This document shows, piece by piece, positions 22,560 to 33,259 of a DNA stretch of 64,000 bases. Each line of letters begins with the position of its first letter. Within the stretch, counting starts at the first letter, position 1. The stretch comes from Phlebotomus papatasi (lineage: Eukaryota > Arthropoda > Insecta > Diptera > Psychodidae), in assembly GCF_024763615.1 (NCBI RefSeq), contig NC_077222.1, positions 23,374,001-23,438,000 on the forward strand. Reading direction: 5' to 3'. The translations under genes and the position numbers were made by a program. A model generated the notes under the pieces. It saw only the letters and a list, made by a program, of their open reading frames with translations, was not told the origin of the DNA and searched no databases.

Positions 22560-24358
22560 TAGGTGAGATTCTTAACAATCTCACCTACTATAATCCTAAC
22601 AAAATTTCATGTCGTCCGATCGACCTCAAATTTGGCCAAAATGTGTTTCAGCACTTCCTGATCACGAATATATATGTGGCTAATTTACGTTCCCGGCCGG
22701 CCGGCCGGCCGGCCGGCCGCTCTTTGGAGCTTAATAGCTCCTAAACTAAAAAAGATATCGACTTGCGGTTTTCGGCAAAGGTTATATATCGGGTGAAAAT
22801 TGCAACTTGGTGCATAGACCCCCCACCCCCCACCCCTCCTTCCGCCATTTTGAAGACCACCCTTTTTTTGTTTTCTCAATAGCTCCGCCCCTATGGCATT
22901 CAGCGGACTCAAATTTTAGTATGTTATAGCTGGGCCTTAGAGCTTTCCATCAATACCAAACTTAAGGTCCCCCGACCCCCCTGACCCGAGCTATAAGGGT
23001 CCAAAAAAAATTTCTTAAAATGGCCATAACTCCGGTTCTAATTGTCAGAATTTAAAAAGTGAGGGCTTTTTGGAAAGCTCTCGTGAAATGCCACTTCTCC
23101 TTCTAACATCGTAAGTTCATAAAACCACCGCTAGGGGCGCTTTTTTTAAAAAGAAAATTTTTAAATCTTAAAAGTTAAATAACTCAAAAATTCCATTGTG
23201 CATCGGGCTGAAAATTTAGTATGTTGTAGCCGTTGATTATACCTATCAAACAAAAAAAACCTTAAGTCGATCCATAACCCCTGACCCGAGCTATAAGGGG
23301 TCAAAGTTCGAACATTGACCGGCCTCTATCTCCGGTTCTAATTAACATAGCGACCTAAATTTTACCTTTTTGGTTTCGTCTCGATGAGCACTTTCAGATG
23401 GAAGTTCAAAAAGTCACCACAGGTGGCGCTGTGATAGCGTCAAAATTCATCGAAATTCAAAGTCACTTTTCTCAAAAACGGCATTGTGCAAGTTAATGAA
23501 ATTTTAGTATGTTGTAGTCCAGTCTAGGACGTTTCCAAAATGGTGCGTATGCGCGCTGTGGTTTCAATAGAACCGGAGATATGAGGGGTCAAAGTTCACG
23601 AAATTCAAAAAATCATATCTCCGGTTCTATGTGACCGATTTTGATAAATGAGGGCTTAAACGAAAGATCTCACCAAATGCTACAACTTTCTAGAATGTTT
23701 GAACTTCGCGGGACCAACACCAGGGGCGCCACAGTCGAAAAACCAATTTCAATATCACATAACCTCAATTATCTCGACTGTCGCTGAACCGATTTTGATG
23801 ATTACTTCAACATAATTGTAGAGCACATTTGTCTCTACATTTCGTCCATACATCATTTTCCGCTCAGACTACGCTATCACTCCGATTTTGCCGTTTAAGT
23901 GTGAAAAAATTGATTTTTCCAATAATAACGCTTTGAAATCACTCAGATGCCAATTTGACTGCCTCTACTCCACCAAGACACTTAAAATAGGGTTTTAAAT
24001 GGAAAGTCCCACAAAAGACAACAATTCTTTGATATAGTTGAAGTTCAACAAATGAACACTTGGGGCACTCTGGATGAAAAAACGAGTTAAGAAACAAAAA
24101 ACCTCGCTTATCTTGGCTTCTGAGTAATCGATGAGTTCAAGTTCTACGGCAAAATTATAGAGAACATTCTGGTCTACATTTCACCCATATAACACTTTTC
24201 TGTCAGTTCATCCAAATCCTTGACATTTTGGTTCAAATACAAAACTTGTATAATTTCACGAATTTGATTCAAGATAACTGAATGGCGTCTCCCTACTTCA
24301 GCATCAAATCGAATTTGCATGCACTCCGAGTTAGCTCACGTTAAGAATCTCACCTACA
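22560..24358. mobile_element. 1.8 kb element with ~290 bp internal tandem units
   Basis: The ends are perfect inverted repeats, AGGTGAGATTCTTAAC and GTTAAGAATCTCACCT. The left end also forms its own hairpin (AGGTGAGATT-CTTAAC-AATCTCACCT). A run of alternating CCGG lies at about 22693-22719. The interior repeats at roughly 290-300 bp spacing: AGTATGTTGTAGCC at about 22919, 23218 and 23506; CTCCGGTTCTAAT at about 23030, 23328 and 23613; and GACCCGAGCTATAAGGG at 22982 and 23283. No ORF of note. An inverted second copy is at about 30205-32195. Confidence 0.75.
22693..22719. repeat. (CCGG)n simple repeat
   Basis: Six to seven consecutive CCGG units. This is strikingly GC-rich and self-complementary in an otherwise AT-rich intron. 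It lies near the left end of the 1.8 kb element; the inverted second copy stops just before this point. Confidence 0.9.
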
Positions 24359-25401
24359 TAAGCCGGTTAGGATTATCTGTCCCTTTATCATGAAAACAAT
24401 GACGTTTCCATTTGGCGTAGCGAAAAATTTCCATTTGGAACAGATTTTGAATTAGCTTAGTTTACGCTACTGTATCTCGGAATTTTATATCGAAGGTTCT
24501 AGAGCTATTTTAATATAATCAACATAACCTAAAAAAAATTAAAGTCAATAATTTCTAAGGTTAGAACAATATTTTTCCTAATTTTTGGTTAAGACAAAAC
24601 TTTTTTTTTTCAATTAAAATTTAACTTATAGGATATTGAGGACTATATTTTATAACCTGAACGAAATTAATTGTAAATAAGTCTCCTTCAGTACATTTTA
24701 TAATGTTTTTTAACGTCAACGGCCATATGATACTTTGGGACAAATATAAAATTTTCTTGGTTCTCACATCGTCTCACAGGCAAAATTTAATACAGAAGGC
24801 AGCTGTTTAAATTTAATGCCATGAGAAAAGTATATAGAATGTTATTTTTTTTTGGCTGTAAATCACCTCAATATTGAATTTCATTGAAGATTATCAATAA
24901 AAATTCTGGCACAAACATTCACACATGTGAGAGAGTTATCAAGGAAAAGGTTAACAACCGTGAAGGTAGATTTTTTGATAAGATTTCTTTTACCGCTTCC
25001 CCCTCTTGCTATCCAACCTGTTTCTTATGTTTTTTTTTATTTATTTATTTTTTCGATGGTATAAGTATTTATTGTTTGTTGCAATGTGGGAGAGAGAGAA
25101 TGAAAAACGTGAGAAGGTCGTAAGGCTAGAAAAGCAAAGCTCGAGGAGGTGAAAAAGAGATACGAAGATTTGTTATTGGTTGATGGATGCGGAAGATGAG
25201 GACAAGTGCAAAGAAGTTGTAAAGAGGATGGAGTTGTGTAGAAAAGAAGAAGAATTAGTAGATGCATCTATCGGTATTTTGCGATCGAAAGGGCATAGCT
25301 CCTTTTGAACGAATTTGGAAATAATCTAGAAATTTAAACTCGCTATTGTTTATATAAAATTTTATTATAAATTCATTGACTATTACAGTTTTTTCACGAA
25401 A

Positions 25402-25547
25402 TGCCCAACGCACAATAACTTTTGTTTAGTAAATATGTTTTTGACATTTCAATGAGAGTGAGTGAGATCTAGATCTAGTCATCTCGCTCATTCTCGTGGG
25501 AAATTTTGAAAACATTTTTACAAACAAAACTTATTGTGCGCTGGTCA
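25402..25547. repeat. 146 bp palindromic MITE, family B, copy 1
   Basis: The left end is TGCCCAACGCACAATAACTT and the right end TTATTGTGCGCTGGTCA. Arms pair over most of the length, with GAGATCTAGATCTAGTCATC at the centre. Copies: 49436-49581, 60160-60306, 60311-60456 (inverted), and a partial one at 60457-60525. Confidence 0.85.
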
Positions 25548-26899
25548 AAAATCGTATGTGACAGACTTTAACAAATTATTAACAAAAAAAAAAAACAATT
25601 TTGTGACACTAATTCACTATGGCATCTTCTTCTTCTTCTTCTTGAAACATTCAAAATTGCTTTGGATCTCAATACAATGTGAAAAAAAGGAAAACAATAA
25701 ATAAGTTTTTTGCACTGCTTATGACTTATTTTTGTTATACTATTTTTTTTAAAAATATTTTAAAATCATGCAATTGACAAAGAGCGGAATACGCTTTTTG
25801 ATGAATGCAAAAAATCCATTTTTTTTTTGTTTTTTCAAAATTGACCCTAGTAATTTCATTCATTTTTGGATATGTTTTATAACTACCCGGAAAATTTTCC
25901 ATTTTTTGAAAGTCAAAGCACTCCAGAGGTCTCAATTTATAATCTTTGAATCTATTTAATCGATTATAAACCTTTGTCTAGCTAAGAATCGAAAAAAAAT
26001 ATTTCACAGGAACTTTTTCCCATTACTTCGAGCATGCCATAAAGCTGGGACGGTTTTCTATCCTTTTTTGATGAAGAACGATCCTATTTCAAGTTTGGCT
26101 ATTGATTTGGTGGAATACACAAGCAAGAGCCTTATTAAATACTCCCAATTTGATATTCAACCTAACAGTTTGTTGTTTATTTGTCAGGAGGTCAGGGTTT
26201 GTTCATCAAAGTTTGCTAAACAAACGAATAATCAACGAAAACAAAGACGAATCACAATATTATCCGTCATTTTATTTTATATAATAAAAAAAATATATAA
26301 CGGATATTAGCAAAACCTTGCAAATAGTTATGAACTTTTCAGAATATCAATGGAATAACTCACGTGGAATATACATACACAATGCAATATGGAAGTGACT
26401 TTCTTCCGTGTGCGTCAGGGATGCTGATCTTTTCAGAGATCAAACGACAATTTATTAACGACAATGTTTTTCGCCAAAACTTTCAGCGCGATAGTGAACT
26501 TTCTACAGTCGTCAAAATCAAATTTTTTGTCTCTTCAATTCGTCCTCTTACAATCACCTACTTCTACTCAGGAACAACAGGGAAATTGTAGGATTATCTT
26601 CGGGAACACTTGGACTTGCGCATTTAACACAGGCTAATGTAGAGCAGTGTAGAAAATAGTTGGTCTACATCCCAGAAATTCCTTATTGTTCCTCGGAGTA
26701 GATGATTATATAAGAGGACGCATCGAGGAAAAATCACGGTTTTGATTTTTGATGCATTGAAGAACATTCTCTATCGTGCCGATAACTTTGGCGGAAGAAC
26801 ATTGTTGTTTAAGTTTTGAAAAGATCAGTATCCCTGATGCGAATGAAAGGAGGTCACCTCCCTATTGAATTTTCAGAATATGTTACCTTTAATGACTCA

Positions 26900-27025
26900 G
26901 TTTTACCACTAAGTACTTAATTGAAGCCCTTGTAAAAGCCCTTAATTAAGCAGTTTGTATAAAAGATATGAAAAGTATTGTTATTAATTACTTAATTAAG
27001 AACTTTCAATTAAGCACTTTTTTTA
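26900..27025. repeat. CTTAATTAAG-rich inverted repeat
   Basis: AAGTACTTAATTGAAG and CCCTTAATTAAGC on the left are mirrored by CTTAATTAAG and TCAATTAAGCACTT on the right. A small inverted-repeat segment of unknown origin. Confidence 0.4.
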
Positions 27026-27269
27026 AGTATTGTTATATTAACATTGATCATGCTTTATTTTAACTCGTACTGGAGATGTAGGTTCAAAGCTTCTATTACT
27101 GAGTTATCACACTAGGAAATTTCACGTTAAAGTTAAATTGAAAAATTGCTCATTAAAACTTCTAGAACCACTCGAAATCGCTGATTTAGTCAGGACATAT
27201 TGCTAGAATTGCTCAATGTCACGATGGCACACGAGTTGTCAGATGAGTGTTTGCGTTTTTGAAGCATTT

Positions 27270-27485
27270 CAGTCGTTTGAGCGAAAATGTGCGATTTTAG
27301 TGAGCGAGACGTGGGCGAGAGATTGGCTTTGAAATTCTCTGGGGCGATTTTTCTGGGCATAATAATTTTCTCCGGATGACTTCGGAGGAATTTAAAGAGC
27401 TGCTTTAAATCATAGGGCTTTATTTTCAAAAGAAGACTACGAAAATAAGGGAGTCAATATCAACCAAATCCCGACTAAGGTGTAA
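27270..27485 (+). pseudogene. HARBI1-like transposase fragment, copy 1
   Basis: Sequence parallel to the 39136-39570 ORF: FLRMTSEEF-like and KKTTKIRESI-like residues can be followed but frame breaks and stops interrupt them. Only the N-terminal part of a Harbinger nuclease is present; the DDE catalytic region is absent. Confidence 0.6.
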
Positions 27486-27495
27486 GTTCCAGCGG

Positions 27496-27720
27496 TTAGT
27501 GACTCAATTTGTCGCAAACAGCCTGAAAACCATCAGATCGGCTGCCTCTATTTTTGTATTCCCGGCAGTTGTAGTCCCAAATGACGGTTTCCTGATGCAA
27601 AACCTTAATTAATTCGGCCACCATCTCATTTGACCACGAAATCTTAGAAGTTTCTGAAGGAATATAAAATGTAGATCGAACACATTTTTGTTTAGATTTT
27701 TTCTTACATATCCTCTGCAC
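27496..27720 (-). pseudogene. MADF-like DNA-binding ORF fragment of Harbinger, copy 1
   Basis: The 74-codon minus-strand ORF includes SWSNEMVAELIKVLHQETVI, then WDYNCREYKNRGSRSDGF and QAVCDKLSH. A W..E....LI.....E..LWD....YKNR..R..A...I ordering fits the MADF/Myb-SANT-like proteins that accompany Harbinger transposases. It reads antisense to the transposase remnant, as in two-gene Harbinger elements. The full domain is not complete at the C-terminus. Copy 2 (39382-39582) has the same ORF with a stop just upstream of WSNEM. Confidence 0.6.
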
Positions 27721-28496
27721 CGATCTTTTTCAAGGTCTTTTGTCCTTTCTTCACTTGTGCGCGATAAATAGTAGGTATTAGCACTGCTTTTTTCACAATT
27801 TAATCACGAATAAATTGGTGAGAAAATTGTGGAGCAGAAACTACCCGAATGACTGCAATAAAGTAGTACCTGATGAAAATTTAATGAGCAAATTTTGCTC
27901 ATAAATTTGCTCAGTTCTCATTAATTTGCTCATTAATTATCAATCGTATTTATGCTAATCTATTTAAACCAATTTTTGTGACTCGAGTCTACTTTCTTAT
28001 CACTAAATGAATCGATTTCTAAAAGCTCTTGACGAAAATTGCACATTAGGACACATATCAGGAACAATTAATGTGAATCACATTAAAATTTTAATGTGAA
28101 ATTCTCTAGTGTGAATACTTGTATACTTTCCTAATGAACATTTACGTATGAAATCAATTTTTCTGTGAGAAGTTTTTCTCCATTTCAAATTTACTTTCTT
28201 TTAAATTTATTTGGATATAAAATTAAACAAGTTTCCTGTTTCAATTTATAAAAATTAGTAAAATGCAAAAATCGAGCGTGCTTGTTTGATTGCAAAGGTG
28301 CAATGTTGGGAAAGATTGTTTGTAGCCTATGAAGGTGTATAAGAGAGAAAAATTAAATTCAAGTGAATGTACTGGGTGAATGATTTATGGTTTGGTCTTT
28401 GGGAGCACCTTCTGAAAGGCCAGACACTTTGAGATTCATCCAGTACGCAGCATCGTTGGTAATATATAGAAAGGAGTTGGGGATGAAGATAGATAC

Positions 28497-28533
28497 AGAG
28501 AGAGAAAGAGAGTGAGAGAGAGAGAGATTGTGA
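28497..28533. repeat. (GA)n microsatellite
   Basis: A run of imperfect GA dinucleotides (GAGAGAGAAAGAGAGTGAGAG). Non-coding; ORFs over it with SLSLSFSL are artefacts. Confidence 0.8.
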
Positions 28534-30347
28534 AGAGAATTTCATCATAAGAATGAGTTCCGCAATTGCGCGCAGTCATGAGGCAAGTTTAGCAGCGTAT
28601 GCTGCCTGATGCTCTATGTTTTCTGTAATGTTGGTCCACCACAAGAATATTATATATAGCACGCAGCTCAAAGTTTGATGGGTGCAGAATTGTATGTTTT
28701 GGTGGAGAGAGACTTGGAGGAATGAAAGATAATCATGAAAGATGATGATGCTGGGTGTGATGTTTGGGACGGAGAGGAATGCCCTAAAACCACATGCCGA
28801 GAAGTGAAATACAATTAGTTCATATTGAAAATGAGGCCCTGTGTATATGCTTAATTTTAACTTTCCAACCAAAATTATTCTTTGGGGGTATTGATAGAAA
28901 TATTACAGTAAAAATGGTTTGAGAGACTAGACTAAAATTTTCTACAATTGTTATTCGTGACTAGTGGCCATACAGATAAATTAAAAAAAAACTTAAAAAA
29001 AAAATAAACAAAGAACTTTTCCACAAACATGATTAAGCAGTCTTCCCTGTTGTGACCATGACACCCAATGAAAATGATTTTTCCACAAATTACAAATAAT
29101 TCAAATAAATGGATAATTTACCTTCAATTACAATCACCGACATTTTTCACACGAACGTTGTATTTGCATATTTCTTTTTTACTTTTTTTCTTTGTCAACT
29201 CTCAGATGGTTGTTAATAAATTTATGCAGGAATTTATCAATGGACAATTAAGAATTGCTAGATGCAACTTGTCATGCTATTTACAAATATAATCTTATGA
29301 TCATAATTAGAATACCTTAGTCACAAATTCATCTTTAGTGATGTCAAAAAAAATGTTCATCATTCCAGCTAAAAATATGTACCTCTCAAAAGTGATAATT
29401 TGCAAGAGGAAGTGATACAGTTGGTAAATTTGATGAGCCATTGCTCAAATTGGTTACTCATGGAAAGAGAGACTTTGTTCATTTTCTTCGGAAGTAATTA
29501 AAGGTGATAATGCAATATCTTTTGGAAAGCAACAACTATCGGATGTGTCAAAATTTTTATCAGTTATTCCACTTTGGTTATTTCTTGTACAATTTTGGAG
29601 AATGTTTGTTTACTTTACCCTCTGAAATACTTAGCCCTAAATTTTCAAAACATGCAAATAGATGAAAAAAAAATTCCATGAATTTTAATGATAAGCAGTA
29701 GAAAGGCATCCTTATGGCAATCAATTAATACTTCCAGAACTTTTTAATGAGTTTGTTGCTCATCGTTATTTACTTGAGAAGCTTAGAATGACTTTTGAAA
29801 ATTTATTTTAAGGTTTGTGCTCAGGACATACTTTTGGATCAAGAGGATTTAATATATAATTAAAATTTTCATTTTTTTTTTATTTTCCCACATTTTCCAT
29901 ATTTTTAAAGCATTTTTCGCACTAAAATCTAAATTATAATTGACTTGATGATCACGTGACCCATCACATGACTATAAAGACATATAAGTTGGATAAACAT
30001 ATATACAAAAATCTTGAAAAGAAAAATAAAAATGAAATTTTGATTATAATTCATTTTTTCAATCTAAAAGGTGTAGCAGAGACATAAAAAAAATTAAAAG
30101 TTGAATCATTTGAAATTTGGAAAAAAATCATAATCGTTCTATAAATATTCCAAGAGATCTTCATTGAAAATAAAATTTACTCACTATTACTTTATTAATT
30201 CATCTTGAATTGTCGCACCCATTTCATTTTCTGTACTATGTACGTACATATACAAAGAGTAAGCTTTCATTTGCACCTTTGCACGTCGAATTTGGTCAAA
30301 CAGAACCGGAGATATAGCGGTTTGAATATCTTGAATTCTGACCCTTT

Positions 30348-31429
30348 AGGGGAAAGGCTCATAATTTTGTCCGGTTTCTTATTTTGGACACTTTGAGGAT
30401 AAAATTGGACACTAAAAATAAATTGATTAAAATGATGGATTTTTATTCCAATATTTGATGAATAATGAATTTAAATAAATAAATAAATAAATATTTGTTC
30501 TTTTTGGAAGATTTTGACACTAAATACGTTAAATTTTGAATACGATTAGAGTTGAAATTGCTTTGTTCCAAATTCAGTGTGAGCAATTGCTTACGAGAAA
30601 TATGACAGAACTTCGTGGCTTACTTCAGTCTTATTTAGCTGTGGTGAAGTACTAACAATGTTTCTTCGCTTCTTTTGAGTGATATTATTGAACATTCATT
30701 GAATATTGTGTTGATTCACGTTAGTGGTGATTTGTACATTTGATCTGAAGTGAGATTTGCCTTGTGAATTAGATTTTTCGTGTGAAAAATGAGAAATGTT
30801 TTAAGACATTTACCAGTGAGGTGATGGTTCTTATTTTGGACAGGTGTTTTTCTCACGAAATTTCGTGAAGTTTTAGCTTTTGTGATGACTAGGTTGGACA
30901 AATGCCTGGAGAAACAAAGGAGCATCATCTCTACGAAAGAGATGTAGCGAGAAATGCCTTGAAAGGCTCCCGGAAAGGTCAGGGAATGAGCGAATCCGCA
31001 CGTACTTGGAGTACCGAAGTCAACTCACTTTAATGAATGATATGGAAAGTTTCCGGGCTTCTTGTGACATTCTACGTGTCCCTTACATGAACAGGAAGAG
31101 GACTTGGTAAGATTGGTTCATCAAATGAAGAACAATGGGCATCCTATTGAGGCGGATTAGCTGTCCAAATTTACAGCCAAGTTGGACAAATTAATAACCA
31201 AGTTGTCCAAAATAAGAGCCAAATTCACCTCTACATATCAATTCATTTTTAAACGTATTAAAACTAATTTTAATAAAAATAAGACGATAAATAGCTTGCT
31301 AAGTTTCTAAACAACCCTTCTGAAAAGAGAGTAACAAGAAATGTCAATTAGTATTGAAAATATCGCACTTCAAACTTGGAACTTCGATGCTTATAAGCAG
31401 ACTGTCCAAAATTATGAGCCCTTACCCTA
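30348..31429 (+). mobile_element. pogo-like DNA transposon, 1.08 kb, inserted in another repeat
   Basis: The ends AGGGGAAAGGCTCATAATTT and AAATTATGAGCCCTTACCCT are inverted repeats, with TA at both junctions. The interrupted host reads GACCCTT|TA ... TA|TCTCCGG, which agrees with the uninterrupted copy's GACCCCTCATATCTCCGG read in reverse. It carries decayed HTH_psq and CENP-B-type HTH sequence on the + strand (30902-31160) and no catalytic domain. The deletion derivative is at 236-929. Confidence 0.8.
30902..31160 (+). pseudogene. Decayed pogo-like transposase N-terminus
   Basis: From ATG 30902 the translation is MPGETKEHHLYERDVARNAL, then KGSRKGQGMSESARTW. This is the layout of an HTH_psq domain (Y....L..AL..V..G.S...AA..W). 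Two stops (TAATGA) follow near 31032. After a frame change, EEDLVRLVHQMKNNGHPIEA with a stop at 31158 resembles the CENP-B-type HTH of pogo-family transposases (..EE..LV..V..M...G.PI). The DDE domain is missing. This is an inactive relic inside the TIR element. Confidence 0.65.
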
Positions 31430-33041
31430 TATCTCCGGTTATATTATAACCACAGCAAACCCATGCCACTTCTTAGAAACTTTATAGCCTAGACTACTGC
31501 ACCCTAAAATTTGATCGAAATGCACAATGACGTTTTTGAGGAAAAAGAATTTGAATTTTTAAGCTGTCGCAGAACCACCATAGTGGTGAAGTTTTGAAGT
31601 ATACCATCTGAAAGTACTCATAGAGAGGAACCTTCAGACAAAATTTAGGTCAAAACCTTAATTATAACGGGAGATATTAGATGGTCAGTTTTTCAACTTT
31701 GATCCCTTATAGCTCAGGTCAGACGTGTCCGAGTGAATTAAGTCTTTTGTTTGACAGATATAAAGTGCAGCTACAACATACTAAAATTTCAGCCTGATTC
31801 ATGCCATAGGACCGGAATTAATTAATTCAGACAATTGGATGCTTCAATATGGATATAAATTTCTCCGTAGGGGCCATAAAACGCTCTCATTAACGAAATT
31901 CGGACAATTAAATCTGAAGCAAGAACCGTTTTAAGAAAAGTTTTGACCTGTTCTAGTTCAGGTCAGAGAGTCGGGGCCCTAAAGTTTTTTTTTTAAAGCT
32001 AAACACTAAAATTTGTGAGCGATCAATGCCATCATAGAGGCTTAACTATTGAGAAAACAAAAAATGGGAGTTTTCAAAATGGCAGAAGGAGGGTGGTGGT
32101 TGAGGAGTCAATGCACCAAGTTGCAATTCTTACGTGATATAATCTTTGTCGAAACCTATAAATCGGATATCTCTCTTAGTTTAGGAGATAATTGTTTTGT
32201 CAAAATTAGGAGTATATAACATCGTTTTACATAATACCAATATCAAAATCTCATTCAATAAAATGAAAGACATAACAATCTTGTGTAATATGATTGGTAA
32301 TTTCAAGTTCAAGAATAGGAAGTTTAAACCTCAAGGCTATGATATGAAAATTATTGGCAAAATTCAAATTACTAAACCTATTATTATTTTACTTATGTTT
32401 TTACTTAGTCATTAAAGATTTGCAGTTGTAATTTGTTTTCCAATTTGTTGCTATTAATTATATACCTATGTTTCCTATTTACACATACAAAACCCAAAAT
32501 CAATTTATCATCCTCATTAATATTATAATCTTCTAATTCATTTTTTGTTTATGCTAATTTTAGTGTTTGTGTAACTGTATTTCATGTACCGTAGATGCGG
32601 GGTTACTATACACTCCGGGGGTTACTTTGCACCTATGGCTTAATTGCACTACTTTCTTAAAGTACGAATCTTAAGGGTAAAACGTAAGGGTTAATGATCA
32701 ATACGATTTTAAAAGGTTACAGTAATTTCTCATTATTTAGAAATTCAAGACTTTCGGGATCTGGGCTATACCACAGGGTATTGACTCTTAAATAATATAT
32801 CAATCGTTAACATTTTTATATCGTTCTAATAATTCAAGATTATTTTTATTGTTCTTAATTTTTGGTCTCTGTGTTTTCTTAACTTTTCCGAATGGTTTGC
32901 TAAGGAATTATAGCATTACGTTGACTATGTAAAAAAAGACTTGATAATGATGATACCTACTAAACCTCATTTGACAGACTGATAATTCTTTATGCCTAAT
33001 GACAACAGAAAGTTTAAGGTTTAATCAATGACGAATTACAA

Positions 33042-33259
33042 TAGGGTTAGATGGTGTAATTCAGAATTATCTCTATTTTGGAATTTTGATATTTTCTCAT
33101 TGCTTCACAAGGTTAAAGAGAAAAAGAAAACCACAAAGAAGCACAAGACTTGACATTCAAGAGTACTACTTCGTTGCTTTTTCCTTTTACTATCTAAAAC
33201 TGTTAGGAAATCCCACCGATCTAAATTGACATGATTCCAAATTACCCCATCTTACCCTA
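33042..33259. repeat. MITE, ~218 bp (AGGGTTAGATGG ends)
   Basis: The left end TAGGGTTAGATGGTGTAATT pairs with the right end AATTACCCCATCTTACCCTA, and the adjoining CAGAATT pairs with ATTCCAAATT. The interior is non-coding. Confidence 0.75.

Larger units (their letters stand above)
21783..24480. mobile_element. Possible outer element around the 1.8 kb repeat
   Basis: CTAATTCAAAATCATTTCC near 21795 and its approximate inverse, GGAACAGATTTTGAATTAGC near 24437, could be ends of an older element into which the 22560-24358 element inserted. The match is short and the left part diverged, so this is tentative. Confidence 0.3.
27107..28114 (+). mobile_element. Harbinger-type element, copy 1 (1.0 kb, defective)
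   Basis: The inverted ends are TCACACTAGGAAATTTCAC and TGAAATTCTCTAGTGTGA. The left flank TTA and right flank ATA roughly fit the 3 bp TWA duplication of PIF/Harbinger elements. A broken HARBI1-like fragment runs on + from about 27270 to 27480, with in-frame stops (TTTAAAGAGCTGCTTTAA). A MADF-like ORF lies on - at 27496-27720. About 75 bp present in copy 2 (after 39150) is missing here. Confidence 0.8.
30205..32195 (-). mobile_element. Inverted second copy of the 1.8 kb element, interrupted
   Basis: Reverse-complement matches to 22730-23640 are clear: TATCTCCGGTTATATTATAA, GCACAATGACGTTTTTGAGG, CAACATACTAAAATTTCAGC and TTTAGGAGATAATTG correspond to the other copy's GAGATA, GTTTTTGAG-type and AGTATGTTG phrases. 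The copy is split by the pogo-like element at 30348-31429 (left piece 30205-30347, right piece 31430-32195). It ends just short of the CCGG run and the terminal repeat of the other copy, so it is truncated. Confidence 0.75.

Noticed and set aside
22685..22912. ORF with GRPAGRPGT tail
   Set aside because: The tail is a translation of the (CCGG)n simple repeat; the rest lies in a non-coding repeat.
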